This document shows positions 17,851 through 25,962 of a stretch of DNA of 64,000 bases, one piece after another. The position numbers and the translations under genes are program-made. The stretch comes from Candidatus Limivivens intestinipullorum (GTDB lineage: Bacteria; Bacillota; Clostridia; Lachnospirales; Lachnospiraceae): contig DVIQ01000033.1 in the NCBI GenBank assembly GCA_018711185.1, positions 37,229 to 101,228 on the forward strand. The letters run 5' to 3'. Each line of letters starts with the position of its first letter. Within the stretch, counting starts at the first letter, position 1. A model generated the notes under the pieces. It did no database searches, was not told the origin of the DNA, and saw nothing but the letters and a program-made list of their open reading frames with translations.

Positions 17851-19596
17851 ATGAACTTAAAGAAATTTGCCGCCGGTCTTCTGTTTCTCTCCGGAACCTG
17901 CCTTCTGGTTCTCACCGGCTGCGGTCCCGCGGATTCCGGCGAAGCTCCCCAGACCGAGTCCGCGGCTCCTTCCGTGGAAATCGCCAGCACGGCGGATATC
18001 GATGAGCTTGGCATGATCGAAGACAAATCGGTCTATGCCGATGACGATCCCGGCAGCATCGTCTGCTTTTATGTCACGGTACAGCGGGGAGACGCCGGTT
18101 CCGATACGGACCACTCCTTTGACGAGGTAAAAAATGTGGTGCGTTTTATCAACGACTCTCACGTGGCCAATGACGTGTACGCCAGGGCCATTGTCCAGGT
18201 GGGAGACGAGACAGGTCCCCTGCCGGGGATGCTGGGCTACGGCGTTACCGAATCCAACGCCAGAATCCGTGTCCGCGGAAACTCCTCCTCGGTTATGGCC
18301 CAAAAATCCTACAAGCTGGCTCTGGACGACGAGGCGGGCCTCTGGCGGGGGCAAAGCAACATCGCCCTGAACAAATCGGCCTTCGATGTGACCCGGATTA
18401 AAAATAAGCTGTATTTTGATATGCTCAAGGACATTCCGGGAATATCCAGCATCCGCACGCAGTTCGCGCGCCTGTTCATCAAGGATGAAACCTCCGGGCA
18501 GACACAGTTTGAGGACTACGGCTTTTATACCCAGGCAGAGGTTCCCACGAAAAAGTATCTCGGCAATCACGGGCTGGACAGAGAGGGCTATCTGTACAAA
18601 GCCATCTCTTTTAATTTCGAGCCCTCTGAGGCACTGAAAAATTTTAACGACCCGGCCTTCGACCTGGAGGCCTTTGAGACGGTTTTAAGCTGCAAGGGGC
18701 GCCAGGACAACGAAAAGCTCATGGAGCTGGTGGAACTGATCAACGATCTGTCGGTGGATATTAACGAGATTGTAGGAACCTATATTGACAGGGAGAATTA
18801 CATTACCTGGCTTGCCTACAATATTCTCACGGCAAACATCGACACCACGGTACAGAATTTTTATCTGTACAATCCTGTAAACAGCCGGAAATGGTATTTT
18901 ATCCCCTGGGACGGGGACAACATGCTCCATGTGGAGGAGGACAAGCTTGAAGGCATAGACGCCACCTACGGAAACTGGGAGCACGGCATCAGCAACTACT
19001 GGGGCGTGATCCTGCATCAGCGTTTCCTGAAAGTGGAGTCCAACCGGAAGGAGCTGGCCGAAAAAGTGGAAGAGCTCTATAAAATCATTACGCCGGACTA
19101 TGTCAATTCCCTGGTACAGGAATACAACCAGGTGGCTGAACCCTATGTGACCTCCATGCCCGACATTTATTATCTGGGCCATACGGTGGAGGAGCGAGAC
19201 CAGATTCTGGCGGGGCTGGGAGACGAAATCACAGTGGCATACCAGCAGTTCCAGGACAGCTTAACGGAGCTGATGCCTTTCTTTCTCTTTGGCTTTTCAT
19301 CCGGCGAGAATGAGGAACAGATTTTGACCTGGGATGAGGCCTATGATTTTGAGAGCGCGGATATTACCTACGATGTCACCGTTTCCGCCAGGCCGGATCT
19401 GTCCGATCCGGTAATCTCGGAAACCGGCGTTTCCGGCACCTCCCTGACGCTCCCGGCAGACACCCTTGAGGAGGGCACCTGGTACTGGACCGTTGCCGCC
19501 CATACGGATACCGGAAAATCCTCCATGCCCATGAATAAGATCCAGGTAAACGAGATCTACTATCCGGGCGTGGATATTCTGGAGGTGACTGAATGA
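17851..19596 (+). CDS. CotH kinase-like lipoprotein
   Basis: 581 residues. The signal peptide ends in the lipobox L-T-G-C (Cys ~24), so the protein is predicted to be a lipoprotein on the outer face of the membrane. The CotH-family motifs are present: R-V-R-G-N-S-S near 139-145 and W-D-G-D-N-M near 352-357 (the metal-binding Asp pair in CotH kinases). A fibronectin-like domain covers the last ~110 residues. CotH of Bacillus phosphorylates spore coat proteins; here the neighbours are pelG (3 bases upstream, with CAGGAGG) and the VTC gene (4-base overlap), which points to a cell-envelope substrate instead. The substrate is unknown. Confidence 0.88.
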   Translation: MNLKKFAAGLLFLSGTCLLVLTGCGPADSGEAPQTESAAPSVEIASTADIDELGMIEDKSVYADDDPGSIVCFYVTVQRGDAGSDTDHSFDEVKNVVRFINDSHVANDVYARAIVQVGDETGPLPGMLGYGVTESNARIRVRGNSSSVMAQKSYKLALDDEAGLWRGQSNIALNKSAFDVTRIKNKLYFDMLKDIPGISSIRTQFARLFIKDETSGQTQFEDYGFYTQAEVPTKKYLGNHGLDREGYLYKAISFNFEPSEALKNFNDPAFDLEAFETVLSCKGRQDNEKLMELVELINDLSVDINEIVGTYIDRENYITWLAYNILTANIDTTVQNFYLYNPVNSRKWYFIPWDGDNMLHVEEDKLEGIDATYGNWEHGISNYWGVILHQRFLKVESNRKELAEKVEELYKIITPDYVNSLVQEYNQVAEPYVTSMPDIYYLGHTVEERDQILAGLGDEITVAYQQFQDSLTELMPFFLFGFSSGENEEQILTWDEAYDFESADITYDVTVSARPDLSDPVISETGVSGTSLTLPADTLEEGTWYWTVAAHTDTGKSSMPMNKIQVNEIYYPGVDILEVTE

Positions 19597-20315
19597 CCGC
19601 TGCCTACCGCCACGAATTAAAGTATCTGATCACCGACGCCGTCTGCCATGAGCTTTCCCGTGTCCTGGCAGGCGTCATGCCTCACGATTCCCACGCGGGA
19701 CCCGCAGGCGTTTACGGAATCCGAAGCCTGTACTTTGACGATCTTTACCGCACCGCCTACCGTGAAAAACTGGACGGAGTGGAAATCCGCAAAAAATACC
19801 GGATTCGGATCTACAACTGCAGCGACCGGATGATTTCCCTGGAATGCAAGCACAAAAACGGCGCGTATATCTATAAAGAGTCCGTCTCCCTTACCAGGGA
19901 GGAATACGGAAAAATGCTGGCCGGAGACTACGCCTTTCTTTTAAAAAAGGACGCGCCCGTTGCCAGGGAATTTTTCGTGGACGCCAGGACCAGCCTTATC
20001 CGCCCGGCGGTCATCGTGGACTATGACCGGGAGCCCTTTGTGAATGATATCGGCAGCGTCCGGATCACCTTTGACAAAAACGTCCGGGCCATCGCTCCGG
20101 AAGACGATCTCTTCCGGGAAACCGCCCCAAGCTACGCCGTTTTCCCGCCGGGCCAGATGATTCTTGAGGTAAAATTTACCGGAAGGCTTCCGGAAAAAAT
20201 ACGCGGACTTTTCCGCTCCTATCCTCTGACCCAGACCACGGCTTCCAAGTTCTGCCTCTGCCTGGACCGTCTGGAAGGGCGGACCGGAGCGCCGGTCCTT
20301 AAAGCGCGGCCGTGA
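19593..20315 (+). CDS. VTC-type polyphosphate polymerase domain protein
   Basis: 240 residues, nearly all one triphosphate-tunnel (VTC4-like) domain: start R-H-E-L-K-Y, basic strand R-K-K-Y-R-I-R-I-Y, L-E-C-K-H-K, V-R-I-T-F-D-K-N, and near the C-terminus L-E-V-K-F. All these basic and acidic strands, which line the tunnel in VTC4, are kept, so phosphate or polyphosphate chemistry is plausible. There are no membrane segments, so it is cytosolic, probably working with the DUF4956 membrane protein encoded next. Overlaps the CotH gene by 4 bases. Confidence 0.9.
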   Translation: MTAAYRHELKYLITDAVCHELSRVLAGVMPHDSHAGPAGVYGIRSLYFDDLYRTAYREKLDGVEIRKKYRIRIYNCSDRMISLECKHKNGAYIYKESVSLTREEYGKMLAGDYAFLLKKDAPVAREFFVDARTSLIRPAVIVDYDREPFVNDIGSVRITFDKNVRAIAPEDDLFRETAPSYAVFPPGQMILEVKFTGRLPEKIRGLFRSYPLTQTTASKFCLCLDRLEGRTGAPVLKARP

Positions 20316-20441
20316 AGCGCCGCGGCGTTTTCCTCGCCGCCGGCATTAGAAACGCGCTGCGTTTCGGCCGCAGTTTCTATACATCATCATCAAACTGGTT
20401 TGCCGCCCGGAAAACGCGGCAAACCCTACAGGAGGTTTCCC
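20316..20441 (+). promoter_or_regulatory. Intercistronic hairpins before the DUF4956 gene
   Basis: The only sizeable gap inside the operon. It holds a GC-rich hairpin region, an imperfect repeat around AGAAACGC...GTTTCT, and a perfect 10-bp stem GGTTTGCCGC (20397-20406) / GCGGCAAACC (20416-20425) that ends three bases before the AGGAGG ribosome site. It could tune translation or stop RNA decay of the downstream genes. Confidence 0.5.
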
Positions 20442-21134
20442 ATGCTGCTTACCAGCTCACAGACTACCTTTCAGGATCTGTTTAAAAATTCTTTTTTGAA
20501 GCTGTTCCCGGAACAGATGGCGCCTTTAACCCTGGTGCTTACCCTGGCCGTGGCCTTTCTCATCGGCCTTGGTATTTTTCTGGTTTACCGGAAATGTTTT
20601 CTCGGCGTGGTCTACGACCACTCCTTTAATGTCTCTCTGGTGGTAATGACGGTTCTGGTATCCGTGATCATCGTAACCATCAGCACCAACGTAACCCTCT
20701 CTCTGGGTATGGTCGGCGCTTTGAGCATCGTCCGCTACCGGACCGCCGTGAAAAATCCCCTGGATCTGATGTTCCTTTTCTGGGCCATCACCTCCGGTAT
20801 CGCTGTGGGGGCTCAGTTCTATTATGTGGCCATTATCGCCTTTTTCTTTGTCCTGGCGGTACTCCTTGTTCTTCGCCGGGTCAAGGGGGACTCCAATCTC
20901 TATATTCTTGTCATCAACTACGACGCTTCCCTTCCCGTGGAAGAGGAAATTCTGCGCAGACTTTCGGACTGCAAAACGCGTCTCCGCTCCAAAATCATCA
21001 AAAATCAGATCACGGAGCTCACCCTTGAGATTCATCTCAAAATGGACAATCTCAATATAACACAGCTTTTATCTGACCTGGACGGGGTACACGACGTTAC
21101 CCTGGTTCAGTACCGGGGGACTTATGAAATCTAA
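20442..21134 (+). CDS. DUF4956 family membrane protein
   Basis: 230 residues. Four membrane segments (about 25-45, 60-80, 88-105, 115-140) with the conserved G-M-V-G-A-L-S-I-V-R-Y-R-T-A-V-K loop are followed by a small soluble C-terminal domain. This matches DUF4956 proteins, which commonly sit beside VTC-domain genes in bacteria; no function is established. ATG 20442 is preferred because AGGAGG lies 6-11 bases upstream; an earlier in-frame TTG at 20400 lies inside the hairpin. The stop overlaps the next gene by 11 bases. Confidence 0.88.
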   Translation: MLLTSSQTTFQDLFKNSFLKLFPEQMAPLTLVLTLAVAFLIGLGIFLVYRKCFLGVVYDHSFNVSLVVMTVLVSVIIVTISTNVTLSLGMVGALSIVRYRTAVKNPLDLMFLFWAITSGIAVGAQFYYVAIIAFFFVLAVLLVLRRVKGDSNLYILVINYDASLPVEEEILRRLSDCKTRLRSKIIKNQITELTLEIHLKMDNLNITQLLSDLDGVHDVTLVQYRGTYEI

Positions 21135-22509
21135 GTATCTCTTTGTTTTTCTGTTCCTCCTTCTGCTTCTGGCGGCAGGAGGAGCTCTGTTGATCCTTTC
21201 AGGGAAAAATACCGTATCCGGTTCCCTTCCCGCCGGGGAAAAACCTGTGACAAATCCTTTAAAGGGCTTTGCCGTATGGGGAGAAAACCATCGGCAGGAT
21301 CCCTGGATTTCTTTCGCCTATGTGCCGGTTTACTGGAATCTTCTGGAACCAGAAGAGGGAGTTTATGACTTCGCAGCCCTTGAAGGGCGCTGCAGCTTTA
21401 AAGAGTGGAAAAAAGACAATGTACGGCTGATTCTCCGGGTAATCGCGGATTCGCCTTCCGATCAAAGCCATATGGACATTCCCAAATGGCTGTATGAGAA
21501 AATGGACGGGGCCGGTACCTGGTACGACACCGGCTATGGAAAGGGCTTCAGCCCGGATTATGAAAATCCCGTATTTCAGGAAGCGCACCAGGCTCTTCTT
21601 GCGGCGCTGGGAGCCCGGTACAAAGAGGATCCCCAGGTGGCCTTCATCCAGCTTGGCAGCCTGGGCCATTGGGGCGAATGGCACGTAAACTACGGGGAAG
21701 GGATTCCCCGCTTCCCCGCAAAAGCCGTCACGGACCGGTATGTCTCCCATTATCTGGCCGCCTTTCCGGCAGAAAAGCTCCTGCTGCGGCGTCCCTTCGC
21801 CATCGGAGCGCAGAACCATCTGGGACTCTACAATGACTCCTTCGGCCAGGAGGGCTCCCACAGAGAATGGCTTTCCTGGATTTCGGACGGCTATGTCTCC
21901 GATCAAACCGGCGAATTCTTATCCGGAATGCCGGATTTCTGGAAATACGCCCCCTCCGGCGGCGAGTTCGCCACCGATCAGGGGCTGGAATGGTATTTCT
22001 CCAGGGAAAGGTTCCCGGAAACTATGGAGCTTCTGAAGGAAAGCCATACCACCTTTCTGGGCCCCAACGCCCCTGTACCGGAAGACTTTTCTTCCAAGGA
22101 GGCCAGGGACAACGCCGCCGTCCTTTTGCGGTCCATGGGCTACTGCCTTGGAATCCGCGGATACCGCATGGAAAACCTGCTGTTTCCCCGGGATCTGTCC
22201 GTCACCCTCACCTGGGAGAATACCGGAATCGCGCCCCTTTACGAAAACTGGCCCATCCGCCTTGTCCTCCTGTCTGAGGACGGAAGCGCTGTCTGGGAAG
22301 GCGACCTGGACGCGCCGTTCACAGAATGGCTTCCAGGTACCCATTCCTGGACCGCCGTTCTTCCCGGTACAAAGGAGCTGCCCGCCGGCCGCTATCAGCT
22401 TTGGGCCGGGATCATCGATCCGCTGACCGGAAAACCGGGTGTGGCGCTGGATATGGACACAGCAAAGAGCGGCGGTCTGTACCGGATCTGTGAATTCGCG
22501 ACCGTTTAA
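21124..22509 (+). CDS. Membrane-anchored DUF4832 glycosidase-like protein
   Basis: 461 residues. An N-terminal membrane segment (about 5-25) puts the rest outside the cell. Residues ~35-330 look like a TIM-barrel glycosidase (P-L-K-G-F, W-N-x-L-E-P-E-E-G-V-Y-D-F, and L-G-H-W-G-E-W-H with a possible catalytic Glu). The last ~110 residues are a beta-sandwich DUF4832 domain. It overlaps the DUF4956 gene by 11 bases and is last in the operon. PelA here lacks its hydrolase domain, so this protein may trim or release the polymer; that is inference. Confidence 0.8.
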   Translation: MKSKYLFVFLFLLLLLAAGGALLILSGKNTVSGSLPAGEKPVTNPLKGFAVWGENHRQDPWISFAYVPVYWNLLEPEEGVYDFAALEGRCSFKEWKKDNVRLILRVIADSPSDQSHMDIPKWLYEKMDGAGTWYDTGYGKGFSPDYENPVFQEAHQALLAALGARYKEDPQVAFIQLGSLGHWGEWHVNYGEGIPRFPAKAVTDRYVSHYLAAFPAEKLLLRRPFAIGAQNHLGLYNDSFGQEGSHREWLSWISDGYVSDQTGEFLSGMPDFWKYAPSGGEFATDQGLEWYFSRERFPETMELLKESHTTFLGPNAPVPEDFSSKEARDNAAVLLRSMGYCLGIRGYRMENLLFPRDLSVTLTWENTGIAPLYENWPIRLVLLSEDGSAVWEGDLDAPFTEWLPGTHSWTAVLPGTKELPAGRYQLWAGIIDPLTGKPGVALDMDTAKSGGLYRICEFATV

Positions 22510-22510
22510 G

Positions 22511-22555
22511 CCCGGATCCGCGCATATAACGCGCAGACCATAAGAACGTGAGCGT
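22511..22555 (+). repeat. Decayed fragment of the dispersed palindromic element
   Basis: CCGCGCATATAACGCGCAGACCATAAGAACGTGA-like block, matching the central hairpin and its downstream segment with substitutions. It separates the convergent pel operon and transglutaminase gene. Confidence 0.55.
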
Positions 22556-25057
22556 TTACGCTTCCTCTTCCGCTCTCATAACCCGAAGCAGCATATCGCC
22601 GGTTCCTACATTGTATCCGCTGGTGCCGTAAACGGCCTCAAGCTGTCCGGTATGGCTGTCCGCCACGATGATCAGCGGCCAGCGGCCCGGCTCCGTGTAA
22701 ATCCGTCTCGCCAGGATTTCCGCCGTCTCGCCGAAATCGTCATAGTATACGGCGATTCCGGGGATCGCGCTGCGGCACTTGGACAGGGTGGAATCCTCCA
22801 AAGCCTTCGGCGTCCGGATGATAAAGGCGATCCGGTCCGCCAACTCGCGGAACTCTTCCTGGCGCTCCATGAGCTCGTTGAGGATGTGCTCTGTGGGCTC
22901 CTTGCTCTCCTCCAGCCAGATCAGGAGCATGGCCTCCTTCTTTGTCAGATCGGATACGGAAACCTCCTCCCCGTTTTCCTTCTTCAGAGTAAATTCCGGA
23001 AGGATGTTGTCGGTGAGGATATCCGAAGCGCTTGCCTGGCGGAAGTTCATGGTCACGGTCTTCTCCTCGCCATCCTTCAGGCAGAAATCGTACCGCTCTC
23101 CGAAAATATTTCCGCTTGGCAGACGGTTTGCCGTCAGAATACGGTAAACGCCAGGAACCAGGGGAATCGTAAGGCTCCCCTTCTCCCAATCGTCCTGTAT
23201 GAACAGGGAACGGTACACGCCGTTTTCCATCCTGCCAAGAGACCAGTTCTGGAAATATTTCCACACGGTTTTCTCCGCGTCCGGAAGCAATGTGAGCGCG
23301 CAGGTCTTCTCCTCCGCTGCCAGCACCGGGACAAACGCGCCGTCCTTCCAATATTCCATGGAGCCGTTCTCCCTGTTCAGGCGGGCCGGAATGCCAAGGG
23401 TTCTGGCGATGGCCACGAACAGGATTTTCTTAGAATTTTTATTGGCGCTGCCAAGGCGAAGAGCCGCCGCCGGCGTGGTATAAATGCTGCTGCGTTCCCG
23501 TTCCGGGCGCTCCTTTATGTTCGCGTCCACAAAATCCCAGATGGCGGCGGGATTTCGCGCAAACGCCTCCTGCTGCTGCGCGGTAAGCGTTTCCCCAATC
23601 TCCTTTCTCCAGGGTTTTAATACCTCGTCCCAGATTCTGGGGCTGAGCACATAGGGTACGAACACTTCTTCCGGGTATTTGTCCGCGTACTTCAGCGCTT
23701 CGGTCAGATGCTCCTCTAGGACGGCGCACTTTACGTCCAGCTTATCCTTCTCCGTCAGCGTTCCCAGAAGCTTTCCGCGCCATCCCGCGGTAGCCGCGTC
23801 CCCGTAGAAAAATTTCTCCCAGTCGGGATTCTTAAAATGCTTTACCTTCTGAAGACGTTTTCCGTTCACCGCGGCCAGCTTCTTGTCGTAGGCCGCCTTG
23901 GTCTGCTCGTCCAGCGCCGCCTTGGTTCCCATGCGGTCGTGGGGAGCGTACAGGTCAAAACTCGTCCATTCCCCGGCCGGATCCTCTTTCTTGGCGAGCG
24001 TACACTCCCAGGAGGTCTTTTCTCTGGTATTCATCAGGAACTCACACCGCAGATCCCCTTTGCGCGCCTCCACGTAAAGGCTTCCAAATCCTGTGGTAAA
24101 GGAAACCTTTCCATCCTCCCCGGTGCGCATGGAAGCCACCGGATAAAATTCCGCGTAATTGAGCACATGGAAATCCACTTGCACGCCGGATGCCGGCATG
24201 CCGGAGGCATCCTTTACCGTCACCTCCGCCTTGGTGGTGTCCGCGTAGCGGGAAAGCTGATTCAGCATGGCGGCCATGCCTTCGCCGCCGATGACTTCCT
24301 CATCCTGAGGCAAGACGCTGTCAAACCAGCGGGAGTGAATCATCATGGCCCTGGAAGCGGCTCCGTTAAACCAGCCCTGGTTCAGCTCAAGCTCCGGCTC
24401 GCAGGCGCCCAGGAAATACCAGTTTCCATCCAGATACGCCTCCACCCAGGCATGGTTGTCGTCACAATGGGACCATCTGGGAGCGTAAACCTGTCTTGCG
24501 GGGATTCCCGCGCTTCGAAGGGCGTTTACCCCGAAAACCGACTCCTCGCCGCAGCGGCCCCGGCCGCTCTCGAAAACGGTTTTCGCGGAAGCCGTCCGGG
24601 CGTCGGCAGCCTGGTAGGACGCCTCTCTGGCGCACCAGAAGTTAAGCTCCAGAGCGGCTTCTTTATCCGGCATTTCCTCCAGCGTGCGTCCTTGGTCCGT
24701 CTCCTTGAGATAATCCACGATACTCTCGTAAAAACGCTTTCTGCAGACGTCGATTTCCTCTTCATTTACCCTATGATACAAAACATAATTCAGGAAAATC
24801 TCCTCCGGAAGCTTCCGGACTTTTTCGTATTCCCGGTAAAGGAACACTCCGTGAGCCGCAAAATCATAAAAAATATCCGCGGAATAATTAGCGATATCGC
24901 TTAACGGCATATTCGCGTAAAGGTATTTCCCAGCCAGAGCCGTATCCGGATCCCATCCGGCCAGCTCTTCGGCTACAGGCTCCATCACCTTCGGCCACTC
25001 CTGACACAGTTTTTCAAAGTCTTTCTCAATTCTGTCTCTGTTTTTCTCTAAAAACAT
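22556..25057 (-). CDS. Large transglutaminase-like domain protein
   Basis: 833 residues. A transglutaminase core lies at about 165-235: G-R-G-R-C-G-E-E-S (catalytic Cys), then D-N-H-A-W-V-E-A-Y (His), then W-Y-F-L-G-A-C-E-P-E where an Asp is usually found. A region resembling a prealbumin-like domain follows, with a C-terminal ~150 residues of mixed sheets that include a thioredoxin-like pattern without cysteines. No signal peptide is visible, so it is probably cytosolic. ATG 25057 with AAGGGAG nine bases upstream is the start; the longer frame to 25459 runs antiphase through cutC and is rejected. Last gene of the peptide-transporter/fucosidase operon. Confidence 0.83.
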   Translation of the reverse strand: MFLEKNRDRIEKDFEKLCQEWPKVMEPVAEELAGWDPDTALAGKYLYANMPLSDIANYSADIFYDFAAHGVFLYREYEKVRKLPEEIFLNYVLYHRVNEEEIDVCRKRFYESIVDYLKETDQGRTLEEMPDKEAALELNFWCAREASYQAADARTASAKTVFESGRGRCGEESVFGVNALRSAGIPARQVYAPRWSHCDDNHAWVEAYLDGNWYFLGACEPELELNQGWFNGAASRAMMIHSRWFDSVLPQDEEVIGGEGMAAMLNQLSRYADTTKAEVTVKDASGMPASGVQVDFHVLNYAEFYPVASMRTGEDGKVSFTTGFGSLYVEARKGDLRCEFLMNTREKTSWECTLAKKEDPAGEWTSFDLYAPHDRMGTKAALDEQTKAAYDKKLAAVNGKRLQKVKHFKNPDWEKFFYGDAATAGWRGKLLGTLTEKDKLDVKCAVLEEHLTEALKYADKYPEEVFVPYVLSPRIWDEVLKPWRKEIGETLTAQQQEAFARNPAAIWDFVDANIKERPERERSSIYTTPAAALRLGSANKNSKKILFVAIARTLGIPARLNRENGSMEYWKDGAFVPVLAAEEKTCALTLLPDAEKTVWKYFQNWSLGRMENGVYRSLFIQDDWEKGSLTIPLVPGVYRILTANRLPSGNIFGERYDFCLKDGEEKTVTMNFRQASASDILTDNILPEFTLKKENGEEVSVSDLTKKEAMLLIWLEESKEPTEHILNELMERQEEFRELADRIAFIIRTPKALEDSTLSKCRSAIPGIAVYYDDFGETAEILARRIYTEPGRWPLIIVADSHTGQLEAVYGTSGYNVGTGDMLLRVMRAEEEA

Positions 25058-25095
25058 GATTTTTCTCCCTTCTGGTCTATAATCCCCCGCATACC

Positions 25096-25842
25096 TTACA
25101 GGCTGTCCAGAACTTCTCTGGCAGCCCGGATGTTTTCCGCCTTTGTCCGCCAGATCTCGAATTCGCTCAGGGAAGGCAGCCCCATATTCACGCCTTCCCT
25201 GCGGTATTCCATCTGGCTGTCCAGGGTAATCTTCCCGGACATATGGAAGACATGAACCCCGGTACAGGGCGCCAGCTCCCGGATCACCTGAGCGTTTACA
25301 CCGCCGCCAGCCATAATGTCGATGCCGTCCCCGGCGCGCTCTGTGAGCTCCTTCAGCAGCTCTCTGCCGGCACTGGCGCTGTTCTTCTGCCCGGAGGTCA
25401 GAATCGTATGAATTCCAAGCTTTTTCGCCTGGTCCAGAGCCTCGAAAGGATCCCTGCACACATCAAAGGCCCGGTGCAGCGTCACGGACATTCCTCCGGC
25501 TTCTTTCATAAGCGTTTCCATCTGCTCCATGTTCAGGCTGCCGTCCGGGTTCAGACAGCCGATCACGACACCCTCGGCCCCCATCTCCCGGTACATGGCC
25601 ACCTCCCGCCGGATAATGGCAAATTCGTAATCCGTATAGCAGAAATCCCCGAAACGCGGCCGGATCAGGGCGTGCATGCGGATGGTGGAAACCTTGCGGA
25701 TTTCCTCAAACAGCGCCGGGCTTGGCGTCGTTCCGCCGATGATCAGATTCGCGCACAGCTCCAGCCTGTCCGCTCCGCCCTTGGCGGCGGCCAGGGCAGA
25801 TTCCACGGAATCCACACAGGATTCCAGAATATATTTTTTCAT
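25096..25842 (-). CDS. cutC: CutC family protein
   Basis: 248 residues, a complete CutC TIM barrel (M-K-K-Y-I-L-E-S-C-V-D-S, G-A-D-R-L-E-L-C-A-N-L, H-A-L-I-R-P-R, L-H-R-A-F-D-V, I-M-A-G-G-G-V-N). Historically named for copper homeostasis; its true role is unsettled. AAGGAAGG precedes ATG 25842. Here it sits between a fucosidase and a transglutaminase-like gene, hinting at a glycan- or peptide-related role. Confidence 0.94.
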   Translation of the reverse strand: MKKYILESCVDSVESALAAAKGGADRLELCANLIIGGTTPSPALFEEIRKVSTIRMHALIRPRFGDFCYTDYEFAIIRREVAMYREMGAEGVVIGCLNPDGSLNMEQMETLMKEAGGMSVTLHRAFDVCRDPFEALDQAKKLGIHTILTSGQKNSASAGRELLKELTERAGDGIDIMAGGGVNAQVIRELAPCTGVHVFHMSGKITLDSQMEYRREGVNMGLPSLSEFEIWRTKAENIRAAREVLDSL

Positions 25843-25904
25843 AACGAGTTTCCTTCCTTATTTGATCTGACGCGCACGTTTCCTTCAAAACCACGCATTT
25901 AACG

Positions 25905-25929
25905 CAGGAAAAACGCAGCGTTTTTCCTG
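25905..25929. promoter_or_regulatory. 25-bp near-perfect palindrome between fucosidase and cutC
   Basis: CAGGAAAAACGC-A-GCGTTTTTCCTG: two perfect 12-bp arms around one base. It sits in the 120-base gap inside the operon. It could be an operator or an RNA-processing hairpin. Confidence 0.5.
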
Positions 25930-25962
25930 GAGGGTTCCCGCTGCCGTCCGGCAGGCGGCGCG

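Noticed and set aside
25058..25459. N-terminal extension of the transglutaminase-like protein
   Set aside because: The region is coded by cutC in another frame, is Arg/Gly-rich and has no ribosome site; ATG 25057 has AAGGGAG at good spacing.
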